This document shows, one piece after another, positions 18,268 to 26,528 of a DNA stretch of 64,000 nucleotides (its first letter is position 1; each line of letters begins with the position of its first letter). The notes beneath the pieces are model-generated. The model saw only the letters and a program-made list of their open reading frames with translations, was not told the DNA's origin and did not search any database. The DNA is from G965250275 sp965250275 (GTDB lineage Bacteria > Pseudomonadota > Alphaproteobacteria > Rhodobacterales > Rhodobacteraceae), in NCBI GenBank assembly GCA_965250275.1, contig OZ252297.1:1674001-1738000 (forward strand). Direction: 5' to 3'. A program made the translations under genes and the position numbers.

Positions 18268-19359
18268 TTGATTGCGGACGAGCCCCAAGTCGCGACAAAA
18301 CAAGAAAAAAGCGGCGCAAGGCGCATCGAGCAGGTGACATACAGACTTCAGGTGCTGGAGCAATTCAGGCGGATTCGCGCCGAAGGGCTCCACGGTGTAA
18401 ACAACAACCTGCTTCCCGGATTCCGGCGCGGGGTCGACGTCTATGGCGAGATCGCCAAACGAAAGCTGGTCAAAGCCTGCCGCCTTTACAGCCGCGCCCA
18501 CGGACATGCGCCGAACCTGATCGACCCCTGTACGTTCACCGAAAAACAGGTGCTCTTTAAGTTCTTTGGTCTGGTGCCGGACCTGACCCCATCCGACAAA
18601 CTCCGAAGTGCGTCTTATCTGCCAGTATCACATCGTCACCTGATCGAAGTGCCGCGTCGGATTTGGGTCTCCGAAGACCCCGCATTGCCAGCAAATGACG
18701 CGATCCCGGCCGGCAGCTATTTTCTCAAAAGCAATCACGGCAGCGGTACAAACCTGCCGGTGCGTTTTCCGCTGGATCAAGCGGATCGCGATAGACTCTC
18801 CCCCGTTGCGCAAAACTGGCTGACGCGGTCCCACGGACAGCCCAAAGGGGTCTGGTGGTACGACCAGATGGTCCGCAACATCTATCTGGAGGAAGACCTG
18901 CGGATGCACAACGGCGATGCGCCGGATTGGAAGTTCTTTGTCTGCAATGGGCGTGTTGTCTTGTTTCAAGTCGATGTGGGACGCTTCAGCGAACACCTGC
19001 AATCCATCTATGACCGGCAAGGAAATCCGATTGCTGACGAGCTTTATCACCGGAGCGGACCTCCGGTGGAGATGCCTTCATTCCTTGACGACATGGTGCG
19101 GGCGGCCGAGGCAATCGGGCGCAGCTTTGATTTCATCCGCGTCGACATGTTCGTCCACAACAACCGGCCTTACCTGGGTGAGATCGGTCTCGTGCCGAAT
19201 GGTGCAGCACTGCGCATTCGGTCCGAGCGACTGGACCGATTGCTATCCGACGCGTGGACACCACCTTGGTTTGGCTGGGTCGATGCGACCTATAGCACCG
19301 GCCACTATGCGCGCGTCTCCCCGGTGCCATGGGATTCGCTGTCCGGGGCCGCTGCCTGA
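18268..19359 (+). CDS. TupA-like ATP-grasp protein
   Basis: About 363 residues from a TTG at 18268; a GTG at 18334 is an alternative and no strong RBS decides between them. The sequence has the features of TupA-like ATP-grasp proteins: TEKQVLFKFFG near residue 95, FLKSNHGSGTNL in the ATP-binding lobe, WWYDQMVRNIYLEEDLR, WKFFVCNGRV and FDFIRVDMFVHNNRPYLGEI carrying the acidic metal ligands near the end. Members are linked to teichuronopeptide or capsular/surface polysaccharide decoration with amino acids. No polysaccharide genes are adjacent, so the acceptor here is unknown. Confidence 0.7.
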   Translation: MIADEPQVATKQEKSGARRIEQVTYRLQVLEQFRRIRAEGLHGVNNNLLPGFRRGVDVYGEIAKRKLVKACRLYSRAHGHAPNLIDPCTFTEKQVLFKFFGLVPDLTPSDKLRSASYLPVSHRHLIEVPRRIWVSEDPALPANDAIPAGSYFLKSNHGSGTNLPVRFPLDQADRDRLSPVAQNWLTRSHGQPKGVWWYDQMVRNIYLEEDLRMHNGDAPDWKFFVCNGRVVLFQVDVGRFSEHLQSIYDRQGNPIADELYHRSGPPVEMPSFLDDMVRAAEAIGRSFDFIRVDMFVHNNRPYLGEIGLVPNGAALRIRSERLDRLLSDAWTPPWFGWVDATYSTGHYARVSPVPWDSLSGAAA

Positions 19360-19373
19360 CCAGCGCTGTGGTG

Positions 19374-20504
19374 TTAGTCGACGTCGTCGCTATCCGACGG
19401 GGCAGGCGCGGGAAGGATGAAATCATTCATCTCGGTGACCAGCCCGGCATATCTGATCTGAAAGCGGATCACTGCGCGGTAGTCTGGGCCGAGCTGGTCC
19501 AGAACAACCTCACGCAGGGATTTGTCGCCCAAAGTTTGTGGCAGGTTTTGCGCAACTGGTTTGTCGCTGTAGATGGCGGCAATGGGAAGATCGACGATCA
19601 CCCACAGATCCGCGCGCCGCAGACGACGCTTGACGTCCACGCGCACAATTTCGACCGAGGCTGATTTGGCCCAATCCACCACGGCGCTGGCGATCCGGGC
19701 CTCACTGCGGCTTTCGGTGAACCGATTGACCGTTTCGTTCACCAGGTGAAGTCCCATCAGAGCAAGCGCGACAAGTGTCAGGGCAACGCTCGCCCGGAAC
19801 CCCAAGCGCCTGCGCGGCTTGCGCTTGATGGTCAGACCCGTGGCAGAAACCAGGTAGACCGCGCAGGCCGCCGCGATGATTGACGCCAGATTGGTCATGA
19901 AGAGCAGCGACGCTTCCATGGCGCGTTCTGTCTCAGAGAAATAGAGCAGTATGCCGGCGGCTGACAGGGGCGGGACCAGCGCCACGCCGATTGCGGCGCC
20001 GGGCAAAAGGCTGAATTCCTGTTTCTGAATCTGCACATACGCGCCGGCTGCACCGGCCGCGAGCGCTACGATCAGCTCCTCTATGCCGGGATCTGTACGC
20101 GCCAGCACCTCACTTGGAATGGAAATGCCCCGCGGGACGTTGGCCACATTGACCATGACCCATGCCAAGAGGATGCATATGACGGCCGCCAATAGCACGA
20201 TGATCAGAAGCTTTAGTCCGCGACGCACCCACCCCATCACGATCGCGGCGGCGATCCCCAGAATGGGTGTCATCAGCGGTGCAATCAGCATCGCGGCGAT
20301 CACAACCGCCGACGAGTTCCGGAGCAATCCCATGGTCGCAATGACGACTGAAAGGGTCAGGAGAGCCACAAAACGGCGCCAGTAAGCGGGCGCATCGCGC
20401 CCCTCAAACAGGAGCAGGTTCTTGGTGGTACTGAATTTCCGAACGGTCAAAGACGGGGTCCTGCAACTGACAATGGCGCGGCGCCGGCACGCGCTTTGCC
20501 CCAT
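19374..20504 (-). CDS. DUF389 membrane protein
   Basis: 376 residues. Six to seven membrane segments include the hallmark SAVVIAAMLIAPLMTPILGIAAAI in the N-terminal third and the GAAIGVALVPPLSAAGILL segment. A soluble C-terminal domain (about 270-376) ends in an acidic tail SDSDDVD. DUF389 proteins are inner-membrane proteins of unknown transport function. It lies convergent to the ATP-grasp gene with 14 bases between them. Confidence 0.82.
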   Translation of the reverse strand: MGQSACRRRAIVSCRTPSLTVRKFSTTKNLLLFEGRDAPAYWRRFVALLTLSVVIATMGLLRNSSAVVIAAMLIAPLMTPILGIAAAIVMGWVRRGLKLLIIVLLAAVICILLAWVMVNVANVPRGISIPSEVLARTDPGIEELIVALAAGAAGAYVQIQKQEFSLLPGAAIGVALVPPLSAAGILLYFSETERAMEASLLFMTNLASIIAAACAVYLVSATGLTIKRKPRRRLGFRASVALTLVALALMGLHLVNETVNRFTESRSEARIASAVVDWAKSASVEIVRVDVKRRLRRADLWVIVDLPIAAIYSDKPVAQNLPQTLGDKSLREVVLDQLGPDYRAVIRFQIRYAGLVTEMNDFILPAPAPSDSDDVD

Positions 20505-20563
20505 TTCGTTGCATAAAACACCTTTGATTTCGAGTTTGTCCAGAATCGACTTCGGTGAGAAAG

Positions 20564-21469
20564 TCAGATGCTGCGCAGCAAGAGGCCTGTGGCGATGCTG
20601 GCCACCAAGAGGCCCGCCGTGATTTCCACGACCGGCACAACGCGCTGCGCGAGCGGATGGTCAGAGATTGACCCCAGAAGCCCGCCGCGAAATCCCAGGG
20701 CCGTCAGTCCGACGGCGATGGTTACAGTCGCGGTGCCCAGTGCCATCGCGAATGCGCCAGCGACGCCGATCATGCCAATCCCCATCTGCCAGGTGATGAT
20801 CAGCACGAACAGCGCGCCCGTACAGGGGCGCATGGCGATGCCCGCAATCAGGCTCAGCACCTCCCGCGGATTTGTTGCCTGTTCCAGATCGTCCAGCGAC
20901 GGGCCGTGTTTGTGGCCGCATTCCGAGCACGTGTCGTGATGATGATGGTGATGGTCATGGTCATGCGTTTCAGCAACCGCGGCCCGGACTTTCCGCGCGC
21001 CCCGCCAGATCAGCCAAAGGCCGATCAGGCCGATGGCGGCGTAGCTCGCGGGGGCTAGCACGCCTTCGGTGACACCAATCATCCTTTCGCGGGTCAGGTT
21101 GAAGACCCACACGCCGGCGTAGACCAAGGCCACAGCCGTGACCGCCTGTCCGAGGCTCGAAGCCAAACTGATCAGAGAGAGCCGCATCCAGGGCACATCT
21201 CTGGCCAGACCGTAGCCTCCGATCAGAACCTTGCCATGCCCGGGGCCAATGGCGTGAAAGAACCCATAAGCAAAGCAGAGGGACATAAGCAGGATGATCG
21301 CCCCAGGCTGACCGGCCCGAATGCTACGCAAAGCTTGCGCCATCTCATTTTGAAAGGCGCGCTGCTCACCTGCTGCCCACGCGGCGATCCCATCGAAGCC
21401 GCCACTGGCCCAGAGCCAGATCATAAGCCCGGCTGCCAACACCAATGGGATAATCAGGAAACGGGACAT
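20564..21469 (-). CDS. NicO-family nickel/cobalt exporter (RcnA-like)
   Basis: 301 residues with about six membrane helices. The family motif HAIGPGHGKVLIGGY lies near residue 75 and a cytoplasmic loop is extremely His/Asp-rich (HDHDHHHHHHDTCSECGHKH, about residues 167-186), a metal-binding segment. The RPCTGALFVL motif follows. NicO/RcnA proteins export Ni2+ or Co2+; some relatives take up metal. It overlaps the upstream DUF1007 gene by 16 bases, so the two are translated together. Confidence 0.87.
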   Translation of the reverse strand: MSRFLIIPLVLAAGLMIWLWASGGFDGIAAWAAGEQRAFQNEMAQALRSIRAGQPGAIILLMSLCFAYGFFHAIGPGHGKVLIGGYGLARDVPWMRLSLISLASSLGQAVTAVALVYAGVWVFNLTRERMIGVTEGVLAPASYAAIGLIGLWLIWRGARKVRAAVAETHDHDHHHHHHDTCSECGHKHGPSLDDLEQATNPREVLSLIAGIAMRPCTGALFVLIITWQMGIGMIGVAGAFAMALGTATVTIAVGLTALGFRGGLLGSISDHPLAQRVVPVVEITAGLLVASIATGLLLRSI

Positions 21470-22104
21470 ATGACGACGATCTCTGTTGCGAACGCATCGC
21501 CCACGTCAGGAAAGCCCATTTCTTCCGGATTCACATCCGGACCCAGTTGGGCCAGCCGATCCTGCAGCTTCTTGAGTTCCTCATCCAGGTTCGGCTCGAT
21601 CTTTTCCAGGGCGCACATGTCAGCGCCGTTCAGGGTCACCGGACGGGTGATCTCGTATGCGGTATAGTGGGTGCGGTCGAACATCTTTGCAGAAAGAATG
21701 GCGCCGCCGAGTTGTGGCGTGCCCTCAACGTCCCGTAGATGCGTTGTGCGGATCCGCCCATTCTCCATCTTGGCCGTGGGATCGTTGGGTCCCGACAGGG
21801 TCAGCGTTTGACCGCCAAGGGTGATCTTCAGGTCCCCGTCATACCCTTCCACCCAGTTGGCATCAAAGCCGGCAAGTACGGCTTCTTCGGATGGGGTCAG
21901 GTTGCCGTCGAAATCGCTGTCGAGACTGTAGTCCTCGGTGATCAGAAGCGAGTAGAACTCGTCATATTCCCAGGTCACACGCACATGGGTGAGCTGCTCC
22001 TGCGCGTCGAAGATCAGTTCCAGTCCGGCATCAATGAAGATGTGCGGGTGGGCCAGAGCTGGCGTGCCAACGAGGCAGGACAATATGACGGCGAGGCGTT
22101 TCAT
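21454..22104 (-). CDS. DUF1007 periplasmic protein
   Basis: 216 residues with a signal peptide (cleavage after ALA near residue 18) followed immediately by HPHIFIDAGLELIF, the DUF1007 signature in which the exposed N-terminal His-x-His may bind metal. An acidic DSDFDGNLTPSE segment resembles a calcium loop. DUF1007 genes commonly accompany NicO transporters, and here the reading frames overlap by 16 bases. It probably acts as a periplasmic accessory to the exporter; this is inference from gene order. Confidence 0.83.
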   Translation of the reverse strand: MKRLAVILSCLVGTPALAHPHIFIDAGLELIFDAQEQLTHVRVTWEYDEFYSLLITEDYSLDSDFDGNLTPSEEAVLAGFDANWVEGYDGDLKITLGGQTLTLSGPNDPTAKMENGRIRTTHLRDVEGTPQLGGAILSAKMFDRTHYTAYEITRPVTLNGADMCALEKIEPNLDEELKKLQDRLAQLGPDVNPEEMGFPDVGDAFATEIVVICPVS

Positions 22105-22150
22105 TTTCTCCTACATAGACGCATCTGCAATTGACTTAAACGCACCCCGG

Positions 22151-22852
22151 TCACTTTGTCTTGAATAACAGGGACTGGGCCGATTTGTCAGTCTGGAGTT
22201 GGTCACCGCGCAGATCGGCGTGCAGGGCGCGACCCGCCTGAACCGACGGGCGCGCCTTGAGCGTATCCAGCCAGCGGGCAAGGTTGGGTTTGTCGTCAAG
22301 GGTCTGTTGCTGGCCTTTCCACAATGAGGCCCAGGGCCAGATCGCCATATCCGCAATCGAGTAGAAATCGCCGGCGACATACTCGTGCTTCGCCAGCCGT
22401 CGGTCGAGAACGCCATAGAGCCGGCCAACTTCCGTGCGATACCGGTCCTTAGGGTAGGGCAGATCCTGAGGAGGCTCGAGCATCGGCGCGTATTTCAGGA
22501 AATGGTGCGCTTGCCCGGCCATCGGACCGACGCCCCCCATCTGCCACATCAACCACTCTTCGACGGCAATGCGGTCTCGCTCGGTTTCGCCATAAAAGCG
22601 TCCGGTCTTGCGCGCCAGGTACATCAGAATGGCGCCGGATTCGAACACGGCTACGGGGTCTCCTCCGGGGCCACTCGAATCCACAATCGCGGGCATGCGG
22701 TTGTTGGGGGAGATCTCAAGGAAGGCGGGCTTGAACTGGTCCCCGGCCGTTATGTTGACCAGATGCGTGTCATAAGACAGCCCCATCTCTTCCAGCGCGA
22801 TCGACACTTTCCATCCGTTCGGTGTCGGCCAGAAGTAGAAATCAATTGGCAT
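22151..22852 (-). CDS. Glutathione S-transferase (YfcG-like)
   Basis: 233 residues. The thioredoxin-like N-domain begins IDFYFWPTPNGWKVSIALEE and contains NNRMPAIVD and FESGAILMYLA (glutathione-binding Ser preceded by Glu). The helical C-domain carries YSIADMAIWPW. This pattern matches disulfide-bond oxidoreductase-type GSTs such as YfcG/YghU. The substrate is unknown. A paralogue lies at 61496-62218. Confidence 0.88.
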   Translation of the reverse strand: MPIDFYFWPTPNGWKVSIALEEMGLSYDTHLVNITAGDQFKPAFLEISPNNRMPAIVDSSGPGGDPVAVFESGAILMYLARKTGRFYGETERDRIAVEEWLMWQMGGVGPMAGQAHHFLKYAPMLEPPQDLPYPKDRYRTEVGRLYGVLDRRLAKHEYVAGDFYSIADMAIWPWASLWKGQQQTLDDKPNLARWLDTLKARPSVQAGRALHADLRGDQLQTDKSAQSLLFKTK

Positions 22853-23058
22853 GGTTGATGAGTCCCCGTATTTCTCCCGGTGGGATCATGACGCTTTTTG
22901 TTGCGACGACAAGGGCTTCGGCAAGTGACGCGCCGGTATCGGCGGAATGAGGAGCCTGAACCATCATCCTCATCGGCAGCCGGGCTCTGGACGAGTGCCC
23001 TGACATGCTCGGCGCTTGACGCGACCGCAGCCACGACGTACACGAAACACTCAGAAGA

Positions 23059-23110
23059 CGTGGCGATTTGTTACCGGATTGCGGGCCACGCTAAACAACC
23101 CGCTAAAAGG
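23059..23110 (+). ncRNA. SAM-II riboswitch (SAM_alpha)
   Basis: The core shows the class II S-adenosylmethionine riboswitch pattern: a P1 stem CGTGGC (23059-23064) / GCCACG (23085-23090), the conserved GATTTG after the 5' strand, TTGCGG before the 3' strand, CTAAA after it, and the distal GCTAAAAGG that forms the H-type pseudoknot. It lies 80 bases before metZ, the usual target class in alphaproteobacteria. SAM binding should lower metZ expression. Confidence 0.92.
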
Positions 23111-23120
23111 TCAGGATGAA

Positions 23121-23155
23121 GGGCCCCTTTCGCTTGACCGCGTTGGGGCTTTTTT
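23121..23155 (+). terminator. Attenuator-like hairpin in the metZ leader
   Basis: GGGCCCC at 23121-23127 can pair with GGGGC at 23145-23149, with an inner CGC/GCG pairing, and a run of six T follows (23150-23155). It sits between the SAM-II core and the metZ start, so SAM may control transcription here rather than only ribosome access. No antiterminator was worked out. Confidence 0.65.
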
Positions 23156-23189
23156 GCTGGTGCCCGGGGGCCCGGGACGGAGAACGAAA

Positions 23190-24371
23190 ATGAGCGACAC
23201 CTGGAACCCAAGAACCCGAGCTGTTCATGGTGGGACGCGCCGCAGCCAATATGGAGAAGTGTCCGAAGCGGTCTTTCTGACCCAAGGCTTTGTCTATGAC
23301 AGCGCCGAGGCGGCTGAGGCGCGGTTCATTCAGGCCGGTGAGGACGAATTCATCTATGCCCGGTACGGAAATCCCACCGTCCGGATGTTCGAAGAACGCA
23401 TTGCAATGCTGGAAGGCGCCGAGGATGGCTTTGCAACCGCGTCGGGCATGGCAGCGGTCTCCGGCGCGCTCATGGCGATGCTCAAGGCCGGAGATCACGT
23501 GGTCGCAGCGCGCGCGCTCTTTGGGTCTTGCCTGTACGTGCTGGAAGAGGTGCTGACCCGTTACGGCGTGGAGGTCACCTTTGTCGACGGGACCGATCTG
23601 GACCAATGGCGGGAGGCTATTCGTCAGGACACGCGGGCCGTGTTCTTTGAATCTGTCTCGAACCCAACGCTTGAAATCGTGGACATCGCTGCGGTCAGTG
23701 CGTTGGCGCATGCGGTTGGGGCAGTGGTTCTGGTGGACAACGTCTTTGCGACCCCCGTCTTTTCACGTGCGTTCGAGCAAGGTGCGGATGTGGTCATCTA
23801 CTCCGCCACCAAGCATATCGACGGGCAGGGGCGCGCGTTGGGGGGTGTGATCCTTGGCACCCGCGAATTCATCCGAAAAACAGTTGAGCCGTACATGAAG
23901 CACACCGGTGGCTCGATGAGCCCCTTCACGGCGTGGGTGATGCTCAAAGGTCTGGAGACCATGTCCCTGCGTGTCCATGCGCAGGCTCGGAGCGCTCTGG
24001 ATCTCGCACAGGCTCTGGAGGGCCATACCGGTCTGCGACGCGTGATCTATCCCGGCCTGGAACAACACCCGCAACACGCTTTGTGTCAGGCGCAGACCGG
24101 CAGCGGCGGCACAGTTTTGTCGATCGATCTGGAAGGCGGGCAGGCGGCTGCGTTTCGGTTCCTGAATGCTTTGAAGATTGCCAAGATCTCCAACAATCTG
24201 GGTGATGCCAAGACCATCGTGACTCATCCGGCCACCACCACACATCAGAGACTGCCAGAGGACCAGAAGGTTCAACTGGGGATCACCCCGGGTCTCGTCC
24301 GGTTGTCGGTTGGTCTTGAGGACACGGCTGACCTTGTTGATGACATGAGGCAGGCGCTGGCAGCGGTCTAG
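23190..24371 (+). CDS. metZ: O-succinylhomoserine sulfhydrylase
   Basis: 393 residues from the ATG at 23190, preceded by ACGGAG; longer in-frame starts would run through the riboswitch. It is a Cys/Met-metabolism PLP enzyme: YARYGNPTV, the PLP-binding SATKHIDGQGR lysine motif near residue 210, and the C-terminal THPATTTHQRL and VRLSVGLED segments. MetZ makes homocysteine from O-succinylhomoserine and sulfide. The SAM-II element upstream supports a role in methionine synthesis. An O-acetylhomoserine enzyme cannot be ruled out by reading. Confidence 0.93.
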   Translation: MSDTWNPRTRAVHGGTRRSQYGEVSEAVFLTQGFVYDSAEAAEARFIQAGEDEFIYARYGNPTVRMFEERIAMLEGAEDGFATASGMAAVSGALMAMLKAGDHVVAARALFGSCLYVLEEVLTRYGVEVTFVDGTDLDQWREAIRQDTRAVFFESVSNPTLEIVDIAAVSALAHAVGAVVLVDNVFATPVFSRAFEQGADVVIYSATKHIDGQGRALGGVILGTREFIRKTVEPYMKHTGGSMSPFTAWVMLKGLETMSLRVHAQARSALDLAQALEGHTGLRRVIYPGLEQHPQHALCQAQTGSGGTVLSIDLEGGQAAAFRFLNALKIAKISNNLGDAKTIVTHPATTTHQRLPEDQKVQLGITPGLVRLSVGLEDTADLVDDMRQALAAV

Positions 24372-24384
24372 GCGGCTTTCGCTG

Positions 24385-25638
24385 TCAGCTGATCTCCCAA
24401 GGGAAGCTGTCCAGTCGGCGGGCGCCCGTTTCGGTGATCTCCAGCTGTGTCTCGAGTTTGACGCATTCGGTGCCCTCTGCGCCGATCAGGCTTTCAACAC
24501 AGATCACCATTCCGGTGGCAAGATGCCCGGTGTGGTTGACGGCAAAGTCGGGATGCAGCATCACCACGGGCCATTCATCCGCCATCCCCACGCCGTGCAG
24601 GGCGACTGAGTACCTGCGGTCGAGATAGCGATCCGGGATTTTCCAGCTCCGCTCGTTAAACTCCGCGAAGCTCAGTCCGGGTGCAAGCAGCGCCGAATTG
24701 TGCTCGATCTGTTCAAGCGCGGTCTCATAGAGGCTCTTTTGTACGGCGTTCATCGGGGTATAGCCACAGGTCCAACTCCGGCTGAGGTCGGCGCAGTAGC
24801 CATAGGGGCCGATCATATCGGTATCGAAGGAAATCATCTCGCCCGCCTGGCACACTCGGTCCGAACATTCCCGATACCAAGGGTTCGTATTTGGCCCGCA
24901 GGTGAGCAGCTTGGTTTCGAGCCATTCGCCGCCTGACCGGGCATTTTCGAAATGCAGATGTGCCCACAACTCGCGCTCGGTCACGCCGGGCGTGGAGTGA
25001 TCATAGATTCGGGCCATCCCGGCTTCGCAGACACGAATGGTCCATTCCATCAAAGCGATTTCGTCCGCGGACTTGATAGAGCGCGCCACTTCGGTGATTT
25101 GACCGGCATCTATGACGGCCACTCCACGCTGTGCGAGGGCTGCGACGCCTTCTGGCTCCATCCGATCGACGGCCAATCGAGTGTTGCCGCCGCCCTGTGT
25201 GTGCACAAGATCCGCAACCTCGTCCGCCCAAAGACCCAGAAACTCGGAAACGCGCTCGCCACGCGACATAAACATCCATCCCGTGGCAGTGCGGACTTCA
25301 TCCACCATCGGCAATCCGTCGTTGAGATGCGCGCAGCTTGCAAACTCGAACATGATGCCCGGTCCAGCGTTCAGGATCAGCGCATACCGGATCGGATTGT
25401 GAGCGGTCCAGGTCGCCATGTTTGAACTGTCGAACGCGTATCGGATGTTCACCGGATCGTAGAGCAAGAGGCCGGCGACATCCGCTTGGTCCATCTGCGC
25501 ACGCAACCGTTTCATCCGATAATGACGTGCGCGATCCAACACTTTGGGGGGCAGCGGGCTCTTCAGGGGTTTGTCCGCGCCCACGGTATTCAGATAGGCC
25601 TGTTTTCGAGCGTCCTTGAAGGCCGTATGAGGCGTCAT
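24385..25638 (-). CDS. M24-family enzyme, DddP-like (possible DMSP lyase)
   Basis: 417 residues with a creatinase N-domain and a pita-bread C-domain. Metal ligands are Asp272, Asp274 and Asp284 in SFDTDMIGPYGYCADLSR, then His in ALHGVGMADEWP, Glu in VICVESLIG and Glu in KLETQLEI. The Asp spacing (2 and 12) equals that of DddP (Asp295, Asp297, Asp307) and differs from aminopeptidase P (11). DddP splits dimethylsulfoniopropionate into acrylate and DMS. The N-terminus is shorter than in characterised DddP (about 446 residues), so a related hydrolase of another osmolyte is possible. The start overlaps the upstream oxygenase stop by 4 bases. Confidence 0.65.
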   Translation of the reverse strand: MTPHTAFKDARKQAYLNTVGADKPLKSPLPPKVLDRARHYRMKRLRAQMDQADVAGLLLYDPVNIRYAFDSSNMATWTAHNPIRYALILNAGPGIMFEFASCAHLNDGLPMVDEVRTATGWMFMSRGERVSEFLGLWADEVADLVHTQGGGNTRLAVDRMEPEGVAALAQRGVAVIDAGQITEVARSIKSADEIALMEWTIRVCEAGMARIYDHSTPGVTERELWAHLHFENARSGGEWLETKLLTCGPNTNPWYRECSDRVCQAGEMISFDTDMIGPYGYCADLSRSWTCGYTPMNAVQKSLYETALEQIEHNSALLAPGLSFAEFNERSWKIPDRYLDRRYSVALHGVGMADEWPVVMLHPDFAVNHTGHLATGMVICVESLIGAEGTECVKLETQLEITETGARRLDSFPWEIS

Positions 25639-26429
25639 CGGGCGCGACCATAAAACCCGATCCGCTCTGCGTCTGAAAACGCGACGCCTGGTTCGCGAAA
25701 GAACGAGAACACGGAGATCACACGTGGCCGGTCACCCTCAACCGGCGAGACCCGGTGCGGCGTGTTTTTGCCTCGGAACACGTTCAATGTGCCCGGCGAC
25801 AATGTCAGGCTTTGGACTGCGGGATCCTGCCCCCTGAGAAGCCTGGCCACGCCCTCGTAGTTTGGGTCGTGATCGTTTCTCAGGTCCGTTCGGTAGATAA
25901 AGTCGCCGCCGTGCGTGGGAGCTTGCAACAGCAGCGTCGTGGTGAATTCGGAGCGATCAAAATGCCAGTTCAGGGTCTGGCCGGCGCGATAAGACATCAC
26001 GTTCAATCCGGCCATTTCATCGTCCATGGGGAACAGTGAACGCATGTCCATTGTCGCCGCGAGGAAACGAGCGAATTCGGGCCAGTGGTACAACCGTGCC
26101 ATAGCCGTGCCGCGCAATTGGTCGCCGCAAAGGGTGAAATTCGAAGTGCGAAACTGCGTGAGTGCTGGATGATTATCCGGCAGGTCAGGAAGAGACTTGC
26201 GAAAATAGATGTTGTGCTCGCGTTCATGCAGGAACGCTTCATCCGGAATGCGACCGGCGAGGCTGGCAGCCTCCCGCTCCGCCACCTCGCGGCGCACAAG
26301 GCCTTTGAGGTTGAACATGCCCTCTAAAGCCAGATCGCGGCGGCAGCGCTCTAACAGTGCGCGCCAGCGGGTGCTGTCTGGTTGATCCAGCGGGTACTGT
26401 TCGAGATCAAGGATGTCTTTCATGTCCAT
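25635..26429 (-). CDS. 2-oxoglutarate/Fe(II) oxygenase, HalD/BesD-like
   Basis: 264 residues. The Fe(II) triad is visible as His156-x-Asp158 in LNWHFDRSEFTTTLLLQ and His225 in TPHRVSP, with Arg in RPRVISVF for 2-oxoglutarate. The overall pattern (N-terminal LDLEQYPLD, MFNLKGLVRREV, GTLNVFRGKNTPHRV) resembles the BesD/HalD group that acts on free amino acids. In the halogenases the Asp is replaced by Gly; here it is kept, so hydroxylation is expected. It forms a two-gene unit with the M24 enzyme (4-base overlap) and is divergent from a LysR gene. The substrate is unknown. Confidence 0.78.
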   Translation of the reverse strand: MDMKDILDLEQYPLDQPDSTRWRALLERCRRDLALEGMFNLKGLVRREVAEREAASLAGRIPDEAFLHEREHNIYFRKSLPDLPDNHPALTQFRTSNFTLCGDQLRGTAMARLYHWPEFARFLAATMDMRSLFPMDDEMAGLNVMSYRAGQTLNWHFDRSEFTTTLLLQAPTHGGDFIYRTDLRNDHDPNYEGVARLLRGQDPAVQSLTLSPGTLNVFRGKNTPHRVSPVEGDRPRVISVFSFFREPGVAFSDAERIGFYGRAR

Positions 26430-26481
26430 TCCGTTTCAGGGAACCGCCTTTGATCTTGTCGCAGCGCACTTTCTTTCACCA

Positions 26482-26519
26482 CTAAGAAAATTCTTGGTCA
26501 GCCTAAGGAAAACTTTTAG
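26482..26519. promoter_or_regulatory. Probable LysR operator region
   Basis: Two related AT-rich boxes, CTAAGAAAATTCTTGG (26482-26497) and CTAAGGAAAACTTTTAG (26503-26519), lie in the 99-base divergent gap between the oxygenase and the LysR gene. Each has dyad character (AAGAA-AA-TTCTT in the first). Their spacing and position suit LysR-type activator/repressor binding. This is inferred from position and symmetry only. Confidence 0.45.
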
Positions 26520-26528
26520 TAGCGGATC

